Shown here: piece by piece, positions 1 to 10,606 of the stretch
How positions within the stretch are numbered: the first letter of the stretch is position 1
How the letters are laid out: every line of letters starts with the position of its first letter
NCBI GenBank assembly: GCA_030490835.1
Contig: CM059972.1
Span: 94,969,137 to 95,033,136 of the forward strand
Source of the DNA: Annona cherimola
Lineage: Eukaryota > Streptophyta > Magnoliopsida > Magnoliales > Annonaceae
DNA: 64,000 nt
Direction of reading: 5' to 3'
Made by a program: the position numbers and the translations under genes
The notes under the pieces: model-generated
What the model saw: the letters and a program-made list of their open reading frames with translations, nothing else
Databases searched by the model: none
What the model was told of the DNA's origin: nothing

Positions 1-2668
1 CTGAGTGCCGCAACAAGAAGGAGACGGATGCTTTGGCCGATTGCCTTGAACTCAATCGTGTAGTCGACCCTTATGCCAAAATGTTGTAGCATTGACAGCA
101 AAACGTGGCTGAGGTCTGTGCCCATAAACCTGGAAACGTGCTGGACGAGCTTCATGGAGATGGGCATTTTCTGAGTATATGCTACTACTAATGTCCAACA
201 ATGTGTCTGAGTTAATTTGCAACTCTCAAGCCCATGGGTGTTCTAAACCATATGTACGAAGGTGGATATTCAAGCTAGGCGAAGGGGGGTGACCGGAAGA
301 TATTTTAGGCGACGGCATCTCTAACATCATAGGCTAATATTATGGTGGTCAAAGATGGTACCGACATCTTCAACATCACAAGCATTTGGCTACACCTCGT
401 CGTGGCAGATGAACTCCTGCAGCATCAATGATGGCCTTGATCTGAGTAGCCCACTTTTGTTAAACAATAGCGCCATCATGTGTGACTTAGCACTCCCTTT
501 AGTGCAGCAGTGTTGTGGATGTCAAGTTATGAGGGATCATGAAGGTGGCACCCCCAGAAGGATTCATTGTATCCATCACTGTCACGCTGCATTCGAAGCT
601 CGATGATGACTTGAAGCATGGAGACACAGTCATGGAGTCGCTCCATGGTGTTTTCCAACAAGGTCATTTTTGTCATTTTCTAAAATATTAAGTCAAGTAT
701 TAACTAGAGCTGATTGTAGGTATATTTTTGTGATCCCAAGCCAAGTATTAACTAGAGCTGAGTTAACCGCATGCAATTTTTGTGAAATTATTTATGGGTA
801 ATATGCAAATCATGAAACTATGTAGGTATATTTGTAATTAGCGTCAAACTCTGTGGATATTTGTGCAAATTATCTAATTTATACACTTCACAATAGAAAG
901 TCACATTATAATAAACATAAAGATTGAATGCTTCAATATTTTATTATTAAGTGAAAATAAAACATAATTGCCATAATAAAATTAATAAACGCACAAATTT
1001 ATTGCACCAAACTAATGAAGTATAACTTTTGATAATTTCATTTGCAAAATGTGGGATAAGTGTGATAGTTTCGAGAATTTGTATACCTATTAAATATGTA
1101 GCTATATTTATGTTGATTATAATATAAATCTTTTAACATATTGCTAATTAGTAAAAGTAAAAACTATTAACCGGAATAAAAAATTATTAAAAATAGATAT
1201 TGTAATAAATTTTATGGAAACAAGTTAATAAAGCATATTCTGTTAAAAATTCCATTTAGAATTTGAAACAATAATCTAATTTGATATTTTTGGTTCATTT
1301 TGAAATTTTTGATGATCAAATATTTATTTGGTCTAAAATCTCATTATACAAATGTGCACATTAATTTATTACAAGATAAAATTTTAAAAATTAAATTAGA
1401 GTATAGTCAACCATAAATAATGAATTTTTTAAAAATAAAATTAGAATAAGAATAAAATATATTTTTTAAAGAAATAAATATATGTGGTCAGCTGGTCTAG
1501 ATTGGGTCGAGACATGGTTAACTTATCTTAACTCTATATTTAAATTTGGTAAAAAAAAATTTACTTATCTTATATATGGGTGTAACTTGGGTGCATAAAA
1601 CTTAGGTTTTGCCTCAATACTAACCTTCACCGTATTTACAAAACTTGAAATCTTAATTTTAACTTTAATTCTAACTTTACTTGAAAAATCTAAACTCTAT
1701 AACTATCCATAATGACTGAGTTTGAATTGAGAACTTTTTAATTTAAGAGTGACAATTTTGAAATCTAATATGAATATATAATAATAACAAATCGCATAAG
1801 CAACAAAAATAATACAGTCTACCTATATTTCAAAAGGATAACAATATAAGGTATATTGCTAAAGAAAATTTTAACCTTTCAAACCAAGATAAAGAGGAAA
1901 ATTAGTAAACTTAAAAGTAAATAATATAAATATAAAATTAGATTTTAAAAAAAAAATAATATAACTCATCGATAATATAATTGCAACATGACAAACTTGT
2001 ATTCAAATATAAACATAAATAATATAAAATACATAAATATAATGAAATATTATTTAAGTATTATATATAATATATTTTATGTGTTAATATAAAAATAAAA
2101 ATCAGGCTCGGGTTCATAGTTGCTTAAACCCTAACCCTAAATCTATTTTCAATCAGATTCTAAAATGGAAAATTCAAAAACCGTAAACCTTTACTCCTAT
2201 ATGGGTTCATGAAAATATGATTTTACCGACCAAAAACAGGTTGGATTAAAGCGGAGACACAGGTTCACCTGACACAATTTCCATCAGCATTTGTTTCTCC
2301 ATATAATTTTGCTTGAGCCCCCTTTAGAGAACCAATGCCAATCTTTTAGTATAATTTATAAATATATTTACTTAGTTTGACCATAATTGCAAATATATTC
2401 ACATAATTTTAAAAATCCAAAATAACCGCATGTAGATTGATCATATTTACAAATATATCTACATTATTATGATGTCATTATTGTATCGTCATGACATATG
2501 TATATTTGCAAAAACTAAATATATTTATTTAATTTTTAAAATCGTAAATATACTCATGTAGTCTGTATATCTTTGCAAATATACCAACACTGTAATTGTA
2601 CCATTACGACATGAGTTTATTTGTAATTTCTAAAACTATATATGTATATTTGCAAATATGGTCAAACT
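1..2668. other. AT-rich intergenic sequence, no gene recognised
   Basis: The first 650 bases are less AT-rich and hold an 83-residue open frame (355-606, plus strand) with no family motif that I recognise; it could be a retrotransposon remnant, but I cannot show that. From about 660 to 2668 the sequence is strongly AT-rich with short simple runs. Three stretches near 2340-2660 repeat the same wording about 'constant A/T blocks' of similar sequence, suggesting local duplication. An interstitial telomere-like AACCCTAACCCTAA stretch near 2128-2142 is too short to be more than a chance telobox. Confidence 0.5.
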
Positions 2669-2684
2669 AAGTAGATGTATTTAC

Positions 2685-2991
2685 GTCACCTGCGGCTAGC
2701 GCAGGTGGCAGGGGCGTTGGACCCCTTAGCCGTAGGTCGTGGGTTCGAATCCCACGTTGGGATTTCGGCCCGGAAACCTGGTATGGGAGCTGTGGTCTCC
2801 CTTTGAGATGGGGTGGGAGCTGTTGTCTCCCTTGGGCTGGATGGAAGCTGTTCTTCCTAATTCTTTAGTGGAGCTGTGTCTCCAGATTTCTTTGGAGGAG
2901 TTATGTATCTCCTTGTTTGTAAGAATGTCTCCGAACTACGATGTAATATGTGTTGAGATGTATGTAAATATAAACCATCAAAAAAAAAAAA
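2685..2991 (+). mobile_element. tRNA-derived SINE, copy 1
   Basis: The 5' part is tRNA-like. It has an A-box-like stretch around 2693-2708 and a canonical B box, GGGTTCGAATCCC, at 2741-2753; these are the internal RNA polymerase III promoter elements of tRNA-derived SINEs. A tRNA-unrelated body follows and ends in an A run (about 2980-2991). The element lies between perfect 16-bp direct repeats AAGTAGATGTATTTAC (2669-2684 and 2992-3007), the target-site duplication expected of LINE-driven retroposition. It is about 90% alike to the copy at 3988 but carries about 30 extra bases near 2790-2825, where a 'GGGAGCTGT.GTCTCCC' stretch is doubled. The intact duplication suggests a fairly recent insertion. 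Confidence 0.92.
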
Positions 2992-3527
2992 AAGTAGATG
3001 TATTTACAAATCTCCAATTTCTTAATACCGTTTGAAAGTCCATCTTTCGCAACAAACCCACCAACCTTAGTACCACCACTGCCACTACCAAGTTCTCTCA
3101 TCTACCCTTTAATTATAGGTCTATCCCTTTTCCAAACTCACCCTTTAATCTATAGCTCATGGCTAAGCTCTTACTGCTTCCATTGCCCTCATCAAGCGTT
3201 CAGCATAGCCATTCTTATCGAGATCAACGATATCCTCTGACGCACATAGCTCTGCAGCAATCGATTTCTGCAGATGAACATGAGATTTTTTAGCACCTGC
3301 AGATGAACATGAGATTTTTTAGCACCTGCAGATGAAGTGTTTCCTTCATCGTCTGTCTGACTTCTACATACATGAACCTTTGGACAGCTTTTTACATAAA
3401 GAAAAAGGTCCAAGTCCAACCCTGGTATAGATAATGGAAGCTCCCATGAAACGTCAGCATGCTTAGCCTCATACTTTTCATTTCTTCCCGACGACATATT
3501 TTGACCTGAAATTATTAAAAAGATTTT
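2992..3527. repeat. intergenic sequence with a 29-bp tandem duplication
   Basis: No gene is recognised. The region holds two identical 29-bp units at 3268-3296 and 3297-3325 plus the first 11 bases of a third (3326-3336). The unit starts CTGCAGATGAACATGAG and ends in a T run followed by AGCAC. Open frames across it (3192-3497 minus strand and others) have no recognisable domain. Confidence 0.7.
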
Positions 3528-3786
3528 AGGGTTGGTTTGGTAACTTGGGCAGTTAGTAGTGAGGTGATGGGAAGTTGACTTTTTAAAAAGGTGCGGAGGT
3601 GATATAATATAATATGGGTAAAGTGAGATAAAGCAGAATAAATAGGATAATTATGTGATAAAATAATTAAAATATATGGTTTAAAGAATAGTTAGGTAAT
3701 TAAGATGTTGAATTATTTCTTGAAAAATGTATGGATAGAGGTGGAAAATTTTGCTTCTTATCTACACTTTTTACCAAACAAAATGG
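3528..3786. mobile_element. MITE-like element with TTTGGTAA-type ends (decayed)
   Basis: The left end reads AGGGTTGGTTTGGTAA and the right end TTTTTACCAAACAAAA, an imperfect terminal inverted repeat of the kind seen in many short plant MITEs. The interior has the same 'gtgataaaataattaaaa' flavour as the better element at 33822-34095. I see no clear target-site duplication, so the superfamily is left open. Confidence 0.45.
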
Positions 3787-3987
3787 ATGGTATTTAATAA
3801 ATAGAAGTATAAAAACTGTTACTAATGCATTAAATTTTTTTTTTTATTTTTCATTAAATACATACTGAAGACTACAAGAAATTTGTTTTCTATTTATACA
3901 AAAAAAATATTATATTTCCAAAAATGTAGTTTTTTTATTAGTCCATGACAAAAATTCATTTTTAATGCTTCCAAAAGTAAAAAACTG

Positions 3988-4255
3988 GTCACTTGCGGCT
4001 AGCGCAGGTGGCAGGGGCGTTGGACCCCTTAGCCGCAGATCGTGGGTTCGAATCCCACGTTGGGATTTCGGCCCGGAAACATGGTGTGGGAGCTGTTGTC
4101 TCCCTTGGGCTGGATTGAAGCTGTTCTTTCTAATTCTTTAGTGGAGCTGTGTCTCCAGATTTCTTTGGAGGAGTTATGTATCTCCTTGTTTGTAAGAATG
4201 TCTCCGAACTACGATGTAATATGTGTTGAGATGTATGTAAATATAAACCATCAAA
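3988..4255 (+). mobile_element. tRNA-derived SINE, copy 2
   Basis: This is a second copy of the SINE at 2685-2991, in the same orientation about 1 kb downstream. The A-box region is near 3995-4012 and the B box GGGTTCGAATCCC is at 4043-4055. It ends in a short A run. It is flanked by perfect 15-bp repeats AAAAGTAAAAAACTG (3973-3987 and 4256-4270), different from those of copy 1, so the two are independent insertions and not a segmental duplication. It lacks the roughly 30-bp internal doubling of copy 1 and may be closer to the master form. Confidence 0.92.
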
Positions 4256-4270
4256 AAAAGTAAAAAACTG

Positions 4271-5402
4271 CCTCGGGAGTCAAAGACGTGCCCGAATGCA
4301 TGAGTGTCTTTTATTCAATTTAGCAGCCACATTAGTGGTGGCATTTTTTTCCCAATTTTTTGTGGGAGTATCCACCGTGTGGATATTTTAGGAATTATTG
4401 TTAGGAAAATTGTAGAATATTGATTAACGTAACGTATATGAAATAAAATAAAATAAAAAAAGTAAAAATATCGACGCTATTTTTTAAGGTTTCCAGTTCG
4501 GCATGCTGGGATGTACGGTTTGTAGCTTTGTTGTTAGAGTTGATTTGGCATGTAATTTAATGAGACTAGACTTGTCACAATTTTCTATATAACAGGCCAA
4601 TATCAATTTGAGACATAGCTTGATATTTTTATTAAATCGAAATGGACATCGTTTCCATTTTTATACACTTGTACATGTGCGTAAAAATAACTTGATCAAG
4701 ATTTTCAGGTGAGCTGTAAATTAGATCACAATTTTTTAAAATGTCTATAAAATCGTACATTTGACAATAATACCGAAGATGATCCTTGTGAATTAATATC
4801 CAATTAAGATAAGTTTTCCTTTTATTATTATTTCATATCGACTTCAACTTTTATTAATTATTTTATGCATGGTGGGCCGCTCACGGCACGAGCTAGCATG
4901 ATTCTCGAGATATTAATTTTCTTTCAATTCGATTTTAATAAATTCCAGGGGAAATTCAATGCAGTGTTTATAGACTGCTGGTGCATGAATTTTTCAAAAT
5001 CCAACAACACACATGTAGAGAAGTCTTAAAAATTCCGAAAAAATGAGTATTTTTTTTTCAAATATATGCTAAAAAGTTGACAGCTGCATACGGCTGCTTC
5101 GTGCGGCCCTTCCAAAATAACACGTCAAAAAAATGCTAAATTTTACAAGGAAAATAGATATACTGAGCGGCTTCAATATGCATTAAAAAGTTCTCAAAAA
5201 AATTTTAATAAATTAATTTTCTGGCCTTCCCATGCGGGTAAGCGGATCATTCCCCGTCCATATATTACAAAGAAAAAATAGTTCATGCAGTGAAAAATTT
5301 TGCGGCATATAGAAGAGAATTGGTTGACCTATGCTGCTAAGTTGATATGTATATATGTATGTATGCATGTATGTATGATAAATATTCCGGTGCACTTTCA
5401 CT
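4271..5402. other. AT-rich intergenic sequence
   Basis: No coding capacity or recognisable repeat is supported. A 62-residue minus-strand frame (5213-5401) is dominated by a TATG-type low-complexity stretch (5344-5370) and is not believed to be a gene. Confidence 0.5.
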
Positions 5403-5735
5403 ACACCACAATTATAGTGTAATTATCTCAAAATGGGCCTCATATGACTATAAAATTATAATTTACTCCACCCATTGTATTTAGAATTACATATTCTATT
5501 ACCATATCAATTTTCGTCTCAATTAGATATGTGTATGGACCTCATCTGAAAATGATACAAATTTAACGTAATAAAATAATTTGATGTAAATAACAACTTT
5601 AAAGTTGTTTTTCAACATGTAAACTATTTACTATAAAATTTAGATATAGATAAATAATTGTATAAAGTATCAATATATTTAAGTATATGTACGGTCCATT
5701 TTAGGCCAAATATACCATGAATTATGGTGCAACTT
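5403..5735 (-). mobile_element. TA-flanked MITE, inverted copy
   Basis: On the reverse strand this matches, with decay, the elements at 8456-8780 and 8795-9165. It shares the 'caccataatt' start, the 'aaaatggacc' stretch, the T-rich core with 'ttatttatctat', and the end with 'caatgggtggag'. It faces another copy in the opposite orientation (5771-5965) across a TA dinucleotide run (5754-5770), so the two make a large inverted repeat. Confidence 0.6.
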
Positions 5736-5770
5736 TATTGCAGAGGAAAAGTAATATATATATATATATA

Positions 5771-5965
5771 GAGGGAGGGAGGGAGAGAATTCATCCTACG
5801 TCAATGGATTGCACCATAATTACGGTGCAGTCTGCTATAACATGGGTCCTACAAATGTTAGAATGTAATGAAACTTTATACAATAATTTATCCATATAAA
5901 AATTATATTTTAGACAGTTTAGATGTTGAAAATATTACTTTAAACTTGGTATTTATGTTAATTGT
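5771..5965 (+). mobile_element. TA-flanked MITE, truncated direct copy
   Basis: After the TA run the sequence reads into 'ttgcaccataattacggtgcagtctgc' and then follows the 8795-9165 element closely up to about 5965 (the 'tttagatgttgaaaatattactttaaacttggtatttatg' block). The second half of the element is missing, so this copy is 3'-truncated. The small frames across it are not genes. Confidence 0.65.
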
Positions 5966-6371
5966 GCCGTTGTGCCATTTAGCTAATTGCAGCAAATTTG
6001 CACTTAGGCAACCTAAATTTCAGCGATCTTTGGTGCATATAAGTATTATATGTACCGATTTCTCGTGCGTTGCATAACACTTGTTTGCAATAAATAGTGG
6101 CTGCTTATGATATTATATTCACCATTATAAGATTATGCTGCATAAGAATGGTTGTATAAAATGAATACGTTTTTATGGTGATATATGCAGCAGCAATTTA
6201 TCCACTTGACAGCTGCATTCTGTGGCTTATCACCAGACACACAATCAGACTCTTAGTCTTATGCAGCTAAGGCTTATTTGCTGCTTTTAAAATGATCTAT
6301 TATGCATGAGAATGTTATAATCATTCACATAACAACTTATCCATATATCAGGGATGCATCAAACAAGCCAC

Positions 6372-6562
6372 TAAGAGCATATAGCCCAGTTGGATGACAC
6401 TTTGGCACTTGTGTCCATCTTGAAACGGGAAGCTTTTATCTCCCATTATTTAGGGAGAGCTTATGTCTCATATTTTTATTATGGGTGTGATCTCCTATTT
6501 GGGGAAACTCCATTTAAAAAATTATAAATTTACTTTCGGATAAGTTGTAAATATAATAAAGA
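6372..6562 (+). mobile_element. possible diverged SINE relative
   Basis: This stretch shares with the SINEs the alternating 'gggagagcttatgtctc' and 'tgtgatctcc' wording of the body and an end reading 'taagttgtaaatataataaa'. The tRNA-like head is too decayed to show an A or B box, and no target duplication is visible. Call it tentative. Confidence 0.35.
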
Positions 6563-6564
6563 AG

Positions 6565-6894
6565 GAACCGGTCCAATGCACCTAAGTGTACTTTACCCTT
6601 TTTTTTGAACTTTTTTTTACACAACTGTTAATCTGATTGTATTTAACACTTGCGTGTATAAATTTTTACCATTTTTGGAGAATTTTAGATATTTTTTTGA
6701 ATTTTTTAAAATCAGTGGTATTTTAGTAATTTTAAATTACTAAAAATGTCAATGATTTTAAAAATTCTCCAAAAATGGTAAAAATTTATACACACCTGTT
6801 AAATACACTTAGGTTAATAGTTTTATGAAAAAAATTCAAAATTTTTTTTAAAGCATAGACGAAGTACACCCGGGTGCATTAAACTGGGATCCAA
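6565..6894. mobile_element. foldback MITE (TAAGTGTATTTAAC family), copy 1
   Basis: The two halves are inverted copies. The left arm has CAATGCACCTAAGTGTACTT, then TGTATTTAACAC and ACCATTTTTGGAGAATTTT; the right arm has the reverse complements of the last two blocks near 6765-6820, then GTACACCCGGGTGCATT (6864-6880). The centre near 6710-6745 is a second palindrome around AATTTTTAGTAATTTAAATTAC-type sequence. Such a self-complementary structure is typical of non-autonomous foldback or Mutator-like MITEs. Related copies lie at 30745, 40983, 62265 and 63425. Confidence 0.75.
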
Positions 6895-7084
6895 TAAAAA
6901 ATGCTTTAAACATTATAGATGTTCAATTAACATATATATCAAATCATTTTTTTTATCTCAAATTTATACTTTTAACATATGTAAGTACATCAAACGAGGC
7001 CACGCAAATATCTGGTTTGAGTAGAATCTAGTTTCCTATTAGATAAAGGGTTTTGCTTATGTGAAATCATTTTTTATGTAACTT

Positions 7085-7330
7085 TATTTTTAATATTTTG
7101 ATAACTTACTATGTGGATGACCCCATTTATAAATAAAAAATTAATATAATAAAATAGTTTAATGCTAAATACGAACTTTAGAATTGTATTTTCAATGTCT
7201 ATACTATCTAAAATATCATTAATATGTAGATAAATAATCTTATAAAGTTTTCTTATATTTTAAAACATCAGTAAATGAGTCTAAGTATTTTAACTAATAT
7301 ACACATGAATATATCTATTTTTAAGCAGAT
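7085..7330 (-). mobile_element. decayed TA-flanked MITE remnant
   Basis: On the reverse strand this keeps the 'aaactttataagattatttatctacatat' and 'taaactattttattatatt' blocks of the 8456/8795 family. The ends are not defined. Confidence 0.4.
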
Positions 7331-7485
7331 TTGGCCATGCATATATTTAAGTTGGATAAGACATGGTTTCTTAATTAAACAAACGATGTTTAATACGAGG
7401 AGTTGATTATATTTTGCATAAATTATTAGTATACTAAAAATGAAAATGTTACATTATACCGCTTCAATATAACCTAGTTACACAA

Positions 7486-7618
7486 AGGTGAGACCGTTAA
7501 CTAAATAACTTTAAGTGTAGTCAGTAGATCGGATTTTGATGAAAATTTTCTTGTGTAAGGTAGGACCATTACATAAATAACTTTAATTGTAGTCAGTAGA
7601 TCGGATTTTGATGAAAAA
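7486..7618. repeat. 72-bp tandem duplication
   Basis: Two copies begin at about 7486 and 7558. The shared core TAAATAACTTTAA(G/T)TGTAG followed by TCAGTAGATCGGATTTTGAT is almost identical in both. Confidence 0.75.
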
Positions 7619-7639
7619 TGTCATGTCTTGTATAAAAGT

Positions 7640-7893
7640 TATTGAAATGTGAAAAAATGATGTGATATGATAGAAATGATGATAAGAAGTACAAAGAATG
7701 AAATTAAAATAGATAAATTAGATGTATGTATAGTTGTGTAGTAATAATTAAAAAGTAGGATAATTGTATAAGAAGAAGTGATGAAATAATTTAAAATAAG
7801 GTAGTTGTAAAGAGTGAAAAGTTTTAGATGGAAAAATTTTAGGTTGAAAAGTTTTATTTTAAAATTTTTTTACAAAAAAAAAACACCCCTTAA
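7640..7893 (+). mobile_element. decayed MITE related to 33822-34095
   Basis: It shares the internal blocks 'aaaatagata.atta.atgta.atagttgtgta', 'taattaaaaagta.g.ta.ttgtat' and 'gagtgaaaagttttagat' with the element at 33822-34095, in the same order. The right end reads ACACCCC. The left end is not clear. Confidence 0.5.
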
Positions 7894-7929
7894 TCATCAA
7901 TGTAGACCCAAATGGAGCGGTAATGCTCA

Positions 7930-8165
7930 AATCATCAATGATATCAATACGCCACCAGGGGGTTCTCCTGGCGGCAACACCCTGTCATTGTTGCCGCAAG
8001 ATGGGCATTCGACGCCCCCTTAGTGTGGGGGTATTTTTGCAAATCTTCCTAGTGTGGGGGTCTTTAATAAATTCCCCCTGATTTGGGGCGTTTATATATT
8101 TTTCTTATTGTAGAGATGTTTACCGAAAAATTTTCTCCATAATGTAAGGGTTGTAATGTGCTTAA
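7930..8165 (+). repeat. dispersed repeat with a GC-rich hairpin, copy 1
   Basis: A GC-rich head (7950-8024) contains perfect 8-bp arms GCGGCAAC (7971-7978) and GTTGCCGC (7990-7997) with an 11-base loop. It is followed by 'gtgtgggggtatttttgcaaat' and 'gtgggggtctttaataaatt' blocks and ends in 'taagggttgtaatgtgcttaattg'. A diverged copy lies at 11515-11720 (same order, 'tgtgaaggtatttataaat', 'tgtgaggaatgttata', 'tgtgagggttatgattg'). The function is unknown. Confidence 0.5.
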
Positions 8166-8455
8166 TTGTAATATCAATTGTCATAATAATATCAATACCA
8201 CAAAAATAATTCCTCTAATTTGTTAATATTTTACAAACGAATAAATAGCCATATAAAGTTATTTGATACTTAAAAAAAGAGAAATTTGCTTATATACTTA
8301 CAAAGTTTGACTAATATTCCATCTTTGTTTCTAAATTTGCCAAAATTACAAGTGTGCCCATGAGATTTTCATAAAATTGTAAGTGTATACCTTCATCATG
8401 ATGTTGTTAAAACTATCGGTTAAATAACGAAAATTCTCTTAAATATATATATATA

Positions 8456-8780
8456 GGGATTTGTTCCTATGCAGTCCGCTGTAAAATGGGCCCCACACAT
8501 ATTAGATCGCAATGAAACTTTATACAATCATTTATCCATATAAAAATCATACTTTAGACGGTTTAGATGTTGAAAATACCACTTTAAACTTAATATTTAC
8601 ATTAAACTATTTTATTACGTTGATTTTGCACCATTTTAAGATGGGGATCATACACATATTGGATTTAGATGAAAACTGGTACGCTAATGAAGTGGACAAT
8701 TCTAAACACAATGGGTTGAGAAGGTGGGGCCCACAGTGCATGGACTGCATGGTGCAGTCGCATGCACTGGATCATTTCCC
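8456..8780 (+). mobile_element. TA-flanked MITE, left member of a twin pair
   Basis: Its ends are inverted: the left end starts GGGATTTGTTCCTATGCAG and the right end, read in reverse, starts GGGAAATGATCCAGTGCATG. It is flanked on both sides by TA dinucleotide runs, consistent with insertion into a (TA)n target. It is roughly 85-90% alike to the neighbouring element at 8795-9165, with 14 bases of TA repeat between them (8781-8794). There is no coding capacity; the 105-residue frame over it is spurious. Confidence 0.8.
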
Positions 8781-8794
8781 ATATATATATATAT

Positions 8795-9165
8795 GGGAAC
8801 CGATCCTGTGCAGACTGACTGCACCGTAATTACGGTGCAGTCCGTTGTAAAATGGACCCCACACATATTAGATTGTAATGAAACTTTATACACTCATTTA
8901 TCCATATATAAATCATACTTTAAACGGTTTAGATGTTGAAAAAACCACTTTAAACTTGATATTTACATTAAACTATTTTATTACGTTGATTTTGCACTAT
9001 TTTTAGATAGAGACTACGCATATGTTGGATTTGAATGAAAATTGGTATGGTAATAAAGTGAACAATTATAAATACAATGGGTGGGGTGGATTTATGGAAA
9101 ATGATCAGGTGGGGCCCACAGTGCATGGACTGCACAGTACAGTCGCATGCACTGGATCATTTCCC
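8795..9165 (+). mobile_element. TA-flanked MITE, right member of a twin pair
   Basis: The ends are GGGAACCGATCCTGTGCAG and, in reverse, GGGAAATGATCCAGTGCATG. Inside the left end lies a short palindrome, GCACCGTAATTACGGTGC (8820-8837). TA runs flank it (8781-8794 and 9166-9186). It is the most complete member in the window and is longer than its left neighbour because it keeps the palindrome and an extra block near 9080-9110. Confidence 0.82.
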
Positions 9166-9186
9166 TATATATATATATATATATAT

Positions 9187-9788
9187 CTAATGTATTAATA
9201 AATGATTTTGCAGAATTTTTCTAGTACTTTTGCATTTTGTTTTATATCCAATGTACGATGTGACTATACTAAGCGAGCTGTTTTCGACAGGCTCCATTCA
9301 ATTGCAGGTGGCATTCTCGTCGACTGGATAGGTTGAAAAAACAGATAAAAACAAAATAAAGCAAAGGATTAGGTACCACCAGGCTGGAAGGGTGGGTGGG
9401 CTGGCTTGGAATAATTAATTATATCTTTTTCTTCTCAAATTTAATTAAGTACCCCCGTGTATATAATATCCAATTAATTTCTCTTTGATGATGATGTGAT
9501 GGACAGCCTTCGATTAAATTCTGATCAACCTCCACATGGAATTATTCTCTCTGTCTGAGCAAGCTTGGGGAAGAGGGAGGGAGGGAGAGATTAGGTTGCA
9601 TTTAGCGAAATAGGGAGGTGTTCCAAATGATAAATATTCTTAAATGGAACTTATACCTGGGATAAGAATGTAATGATGTATACTAGAAATAAGAAAAATT
9701 ATATTGAAAATTAAAAATGTTATCATGGAAATTGAAAGAGTTATCTTAGAAATGAGATACAAATTCTATGAGTATCCTTTGAAACAAA
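9187..9788. other. intergenic sequence, nothing recognised
   Basis: AT-rich sequence with short purine- or pyrimidine-rich tracts (for example the GGGAGGGAGGGAG tract near 9572). No open frame or repeat is supported. Confidence 0.45.
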
Positions 9789-9796
9789 AGCATCAT

Positions 9797-10598
9797 CTAT
9801 GGGTGTTAACAGTTACCTTTATAAATGGATTTGGGTTGGATTTTTAAATAAATAGTTTATAATCTGCCAACTCGTTTAACTATTTAAATAAATAAACGAA
9901 TTATAGTTAATATTTTACAACCTATTAACCTCTTTAGTAACATGTTTAGAACTTATTAAGAAAGGTTATATATATTTACTAAACTCTAAATTTATTTCTC
10001 TTATTTTGATTTCCTATTTTCCTCCCTCCATTTATGATTCTCAAATGTCTTTCCTATTACCATGTTGTCGCTATCCTTGCAACTGGTAAAATTCTTTTTT
10101 CCTCCCCTCCTCTCTCTCTCTTCTTCCCTTTTCCTCCCTCTTGGATCATACATCTCTCCATTTCTCTCTCTACTTTCACCTTTTTGTTTTCTCTCTCTAC
10201 TTCCTCCGTTTCTTTCTCTCTTTATCTCCAATTATTTCTTTTTTCATCTTTATTATTATTTTCCTCTCTCTCCCTCTCTAAGTCTTTGTTCTTTTTTGTG
10301 CTAGTGTTTTAAATTTTCTTCCGATCTAATCACACTATGCATCCCGTTAATATAGATCAAATCTACTACAACAATTACAAACAACACACATTCAACTTCA
10401 AATTAGCTTGGTTTTGACTTTGCTATATATAAGTTATTAACAATCCGTCAATCCATTTATTAAATGGGTTAAGGTCGAGTCTTTTGTATATACAAGGTTG
10501 AATTTTTTTTAATAATTAATAAACAAATTAAAATTAATATTTTAAAAAAAATAAGAATCATAAATTCTAACCGATTCAACCCGTTCCGGTAACACCTT
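9797..10598. mobile_element. non-autonomous hAT-like element, 802 bp
   Basis: It is flanked by a perfect 8-bp direct repeat AGCATCAT (9789-9796 and 10599-10606), the duplication length of hAT transposons. The ends are imperfect inverted repeats: GGGTGTTAACAGTTACC on the left, and GGTGTTACCGGAACGGG on the right read in reverse. Like its relatives at 18205 and 42116 it has subterminal 'gggttg' or 'caaccc' sequence. The centre holds a 280-base pyrimidine-rich tract (10030-10310), which creates long spurious frames on both strands. No transposase is encoded. Confidence 0.72.
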
Positions 10599-10606
10599 AG
10601 CATCAT

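Noticed and set aside
355..606. 83-residue frame near the window start
   Set aside because: No recognisable domain, no supporting context, and the surroundings look like decayed repeat. It is kept only as a remark.
2128..2142. Telomere-like AACCCTAACCCTAA
   Set aside because: Two units only; this is common in plant DNA as a telobox or by chance, and is not an interstitial telomere array.
2690..2760. A tRNA gene (A and B boxes) at 2690 and again at 3993
   Set aside because: The sequence cannot be folded into a full cloverleaf with an acceptor stem, a 200-base body and A tail follow, and target duplications flank each copy. They are SINEs.
6565..6894. MicroRNA precursor
   Set aside because: The inverted repeat is much longer than a typical precursor and belongs to a dispersed family with several copies here, so a MITE is the better explanation.
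10001..10312. Ser/Phe/Leu-rich and Arg/Glu-rich frames near 10.1 kb
   Set aside because: They arise from one long pyrimidine tract inside a non-autonomous hAT-like element.
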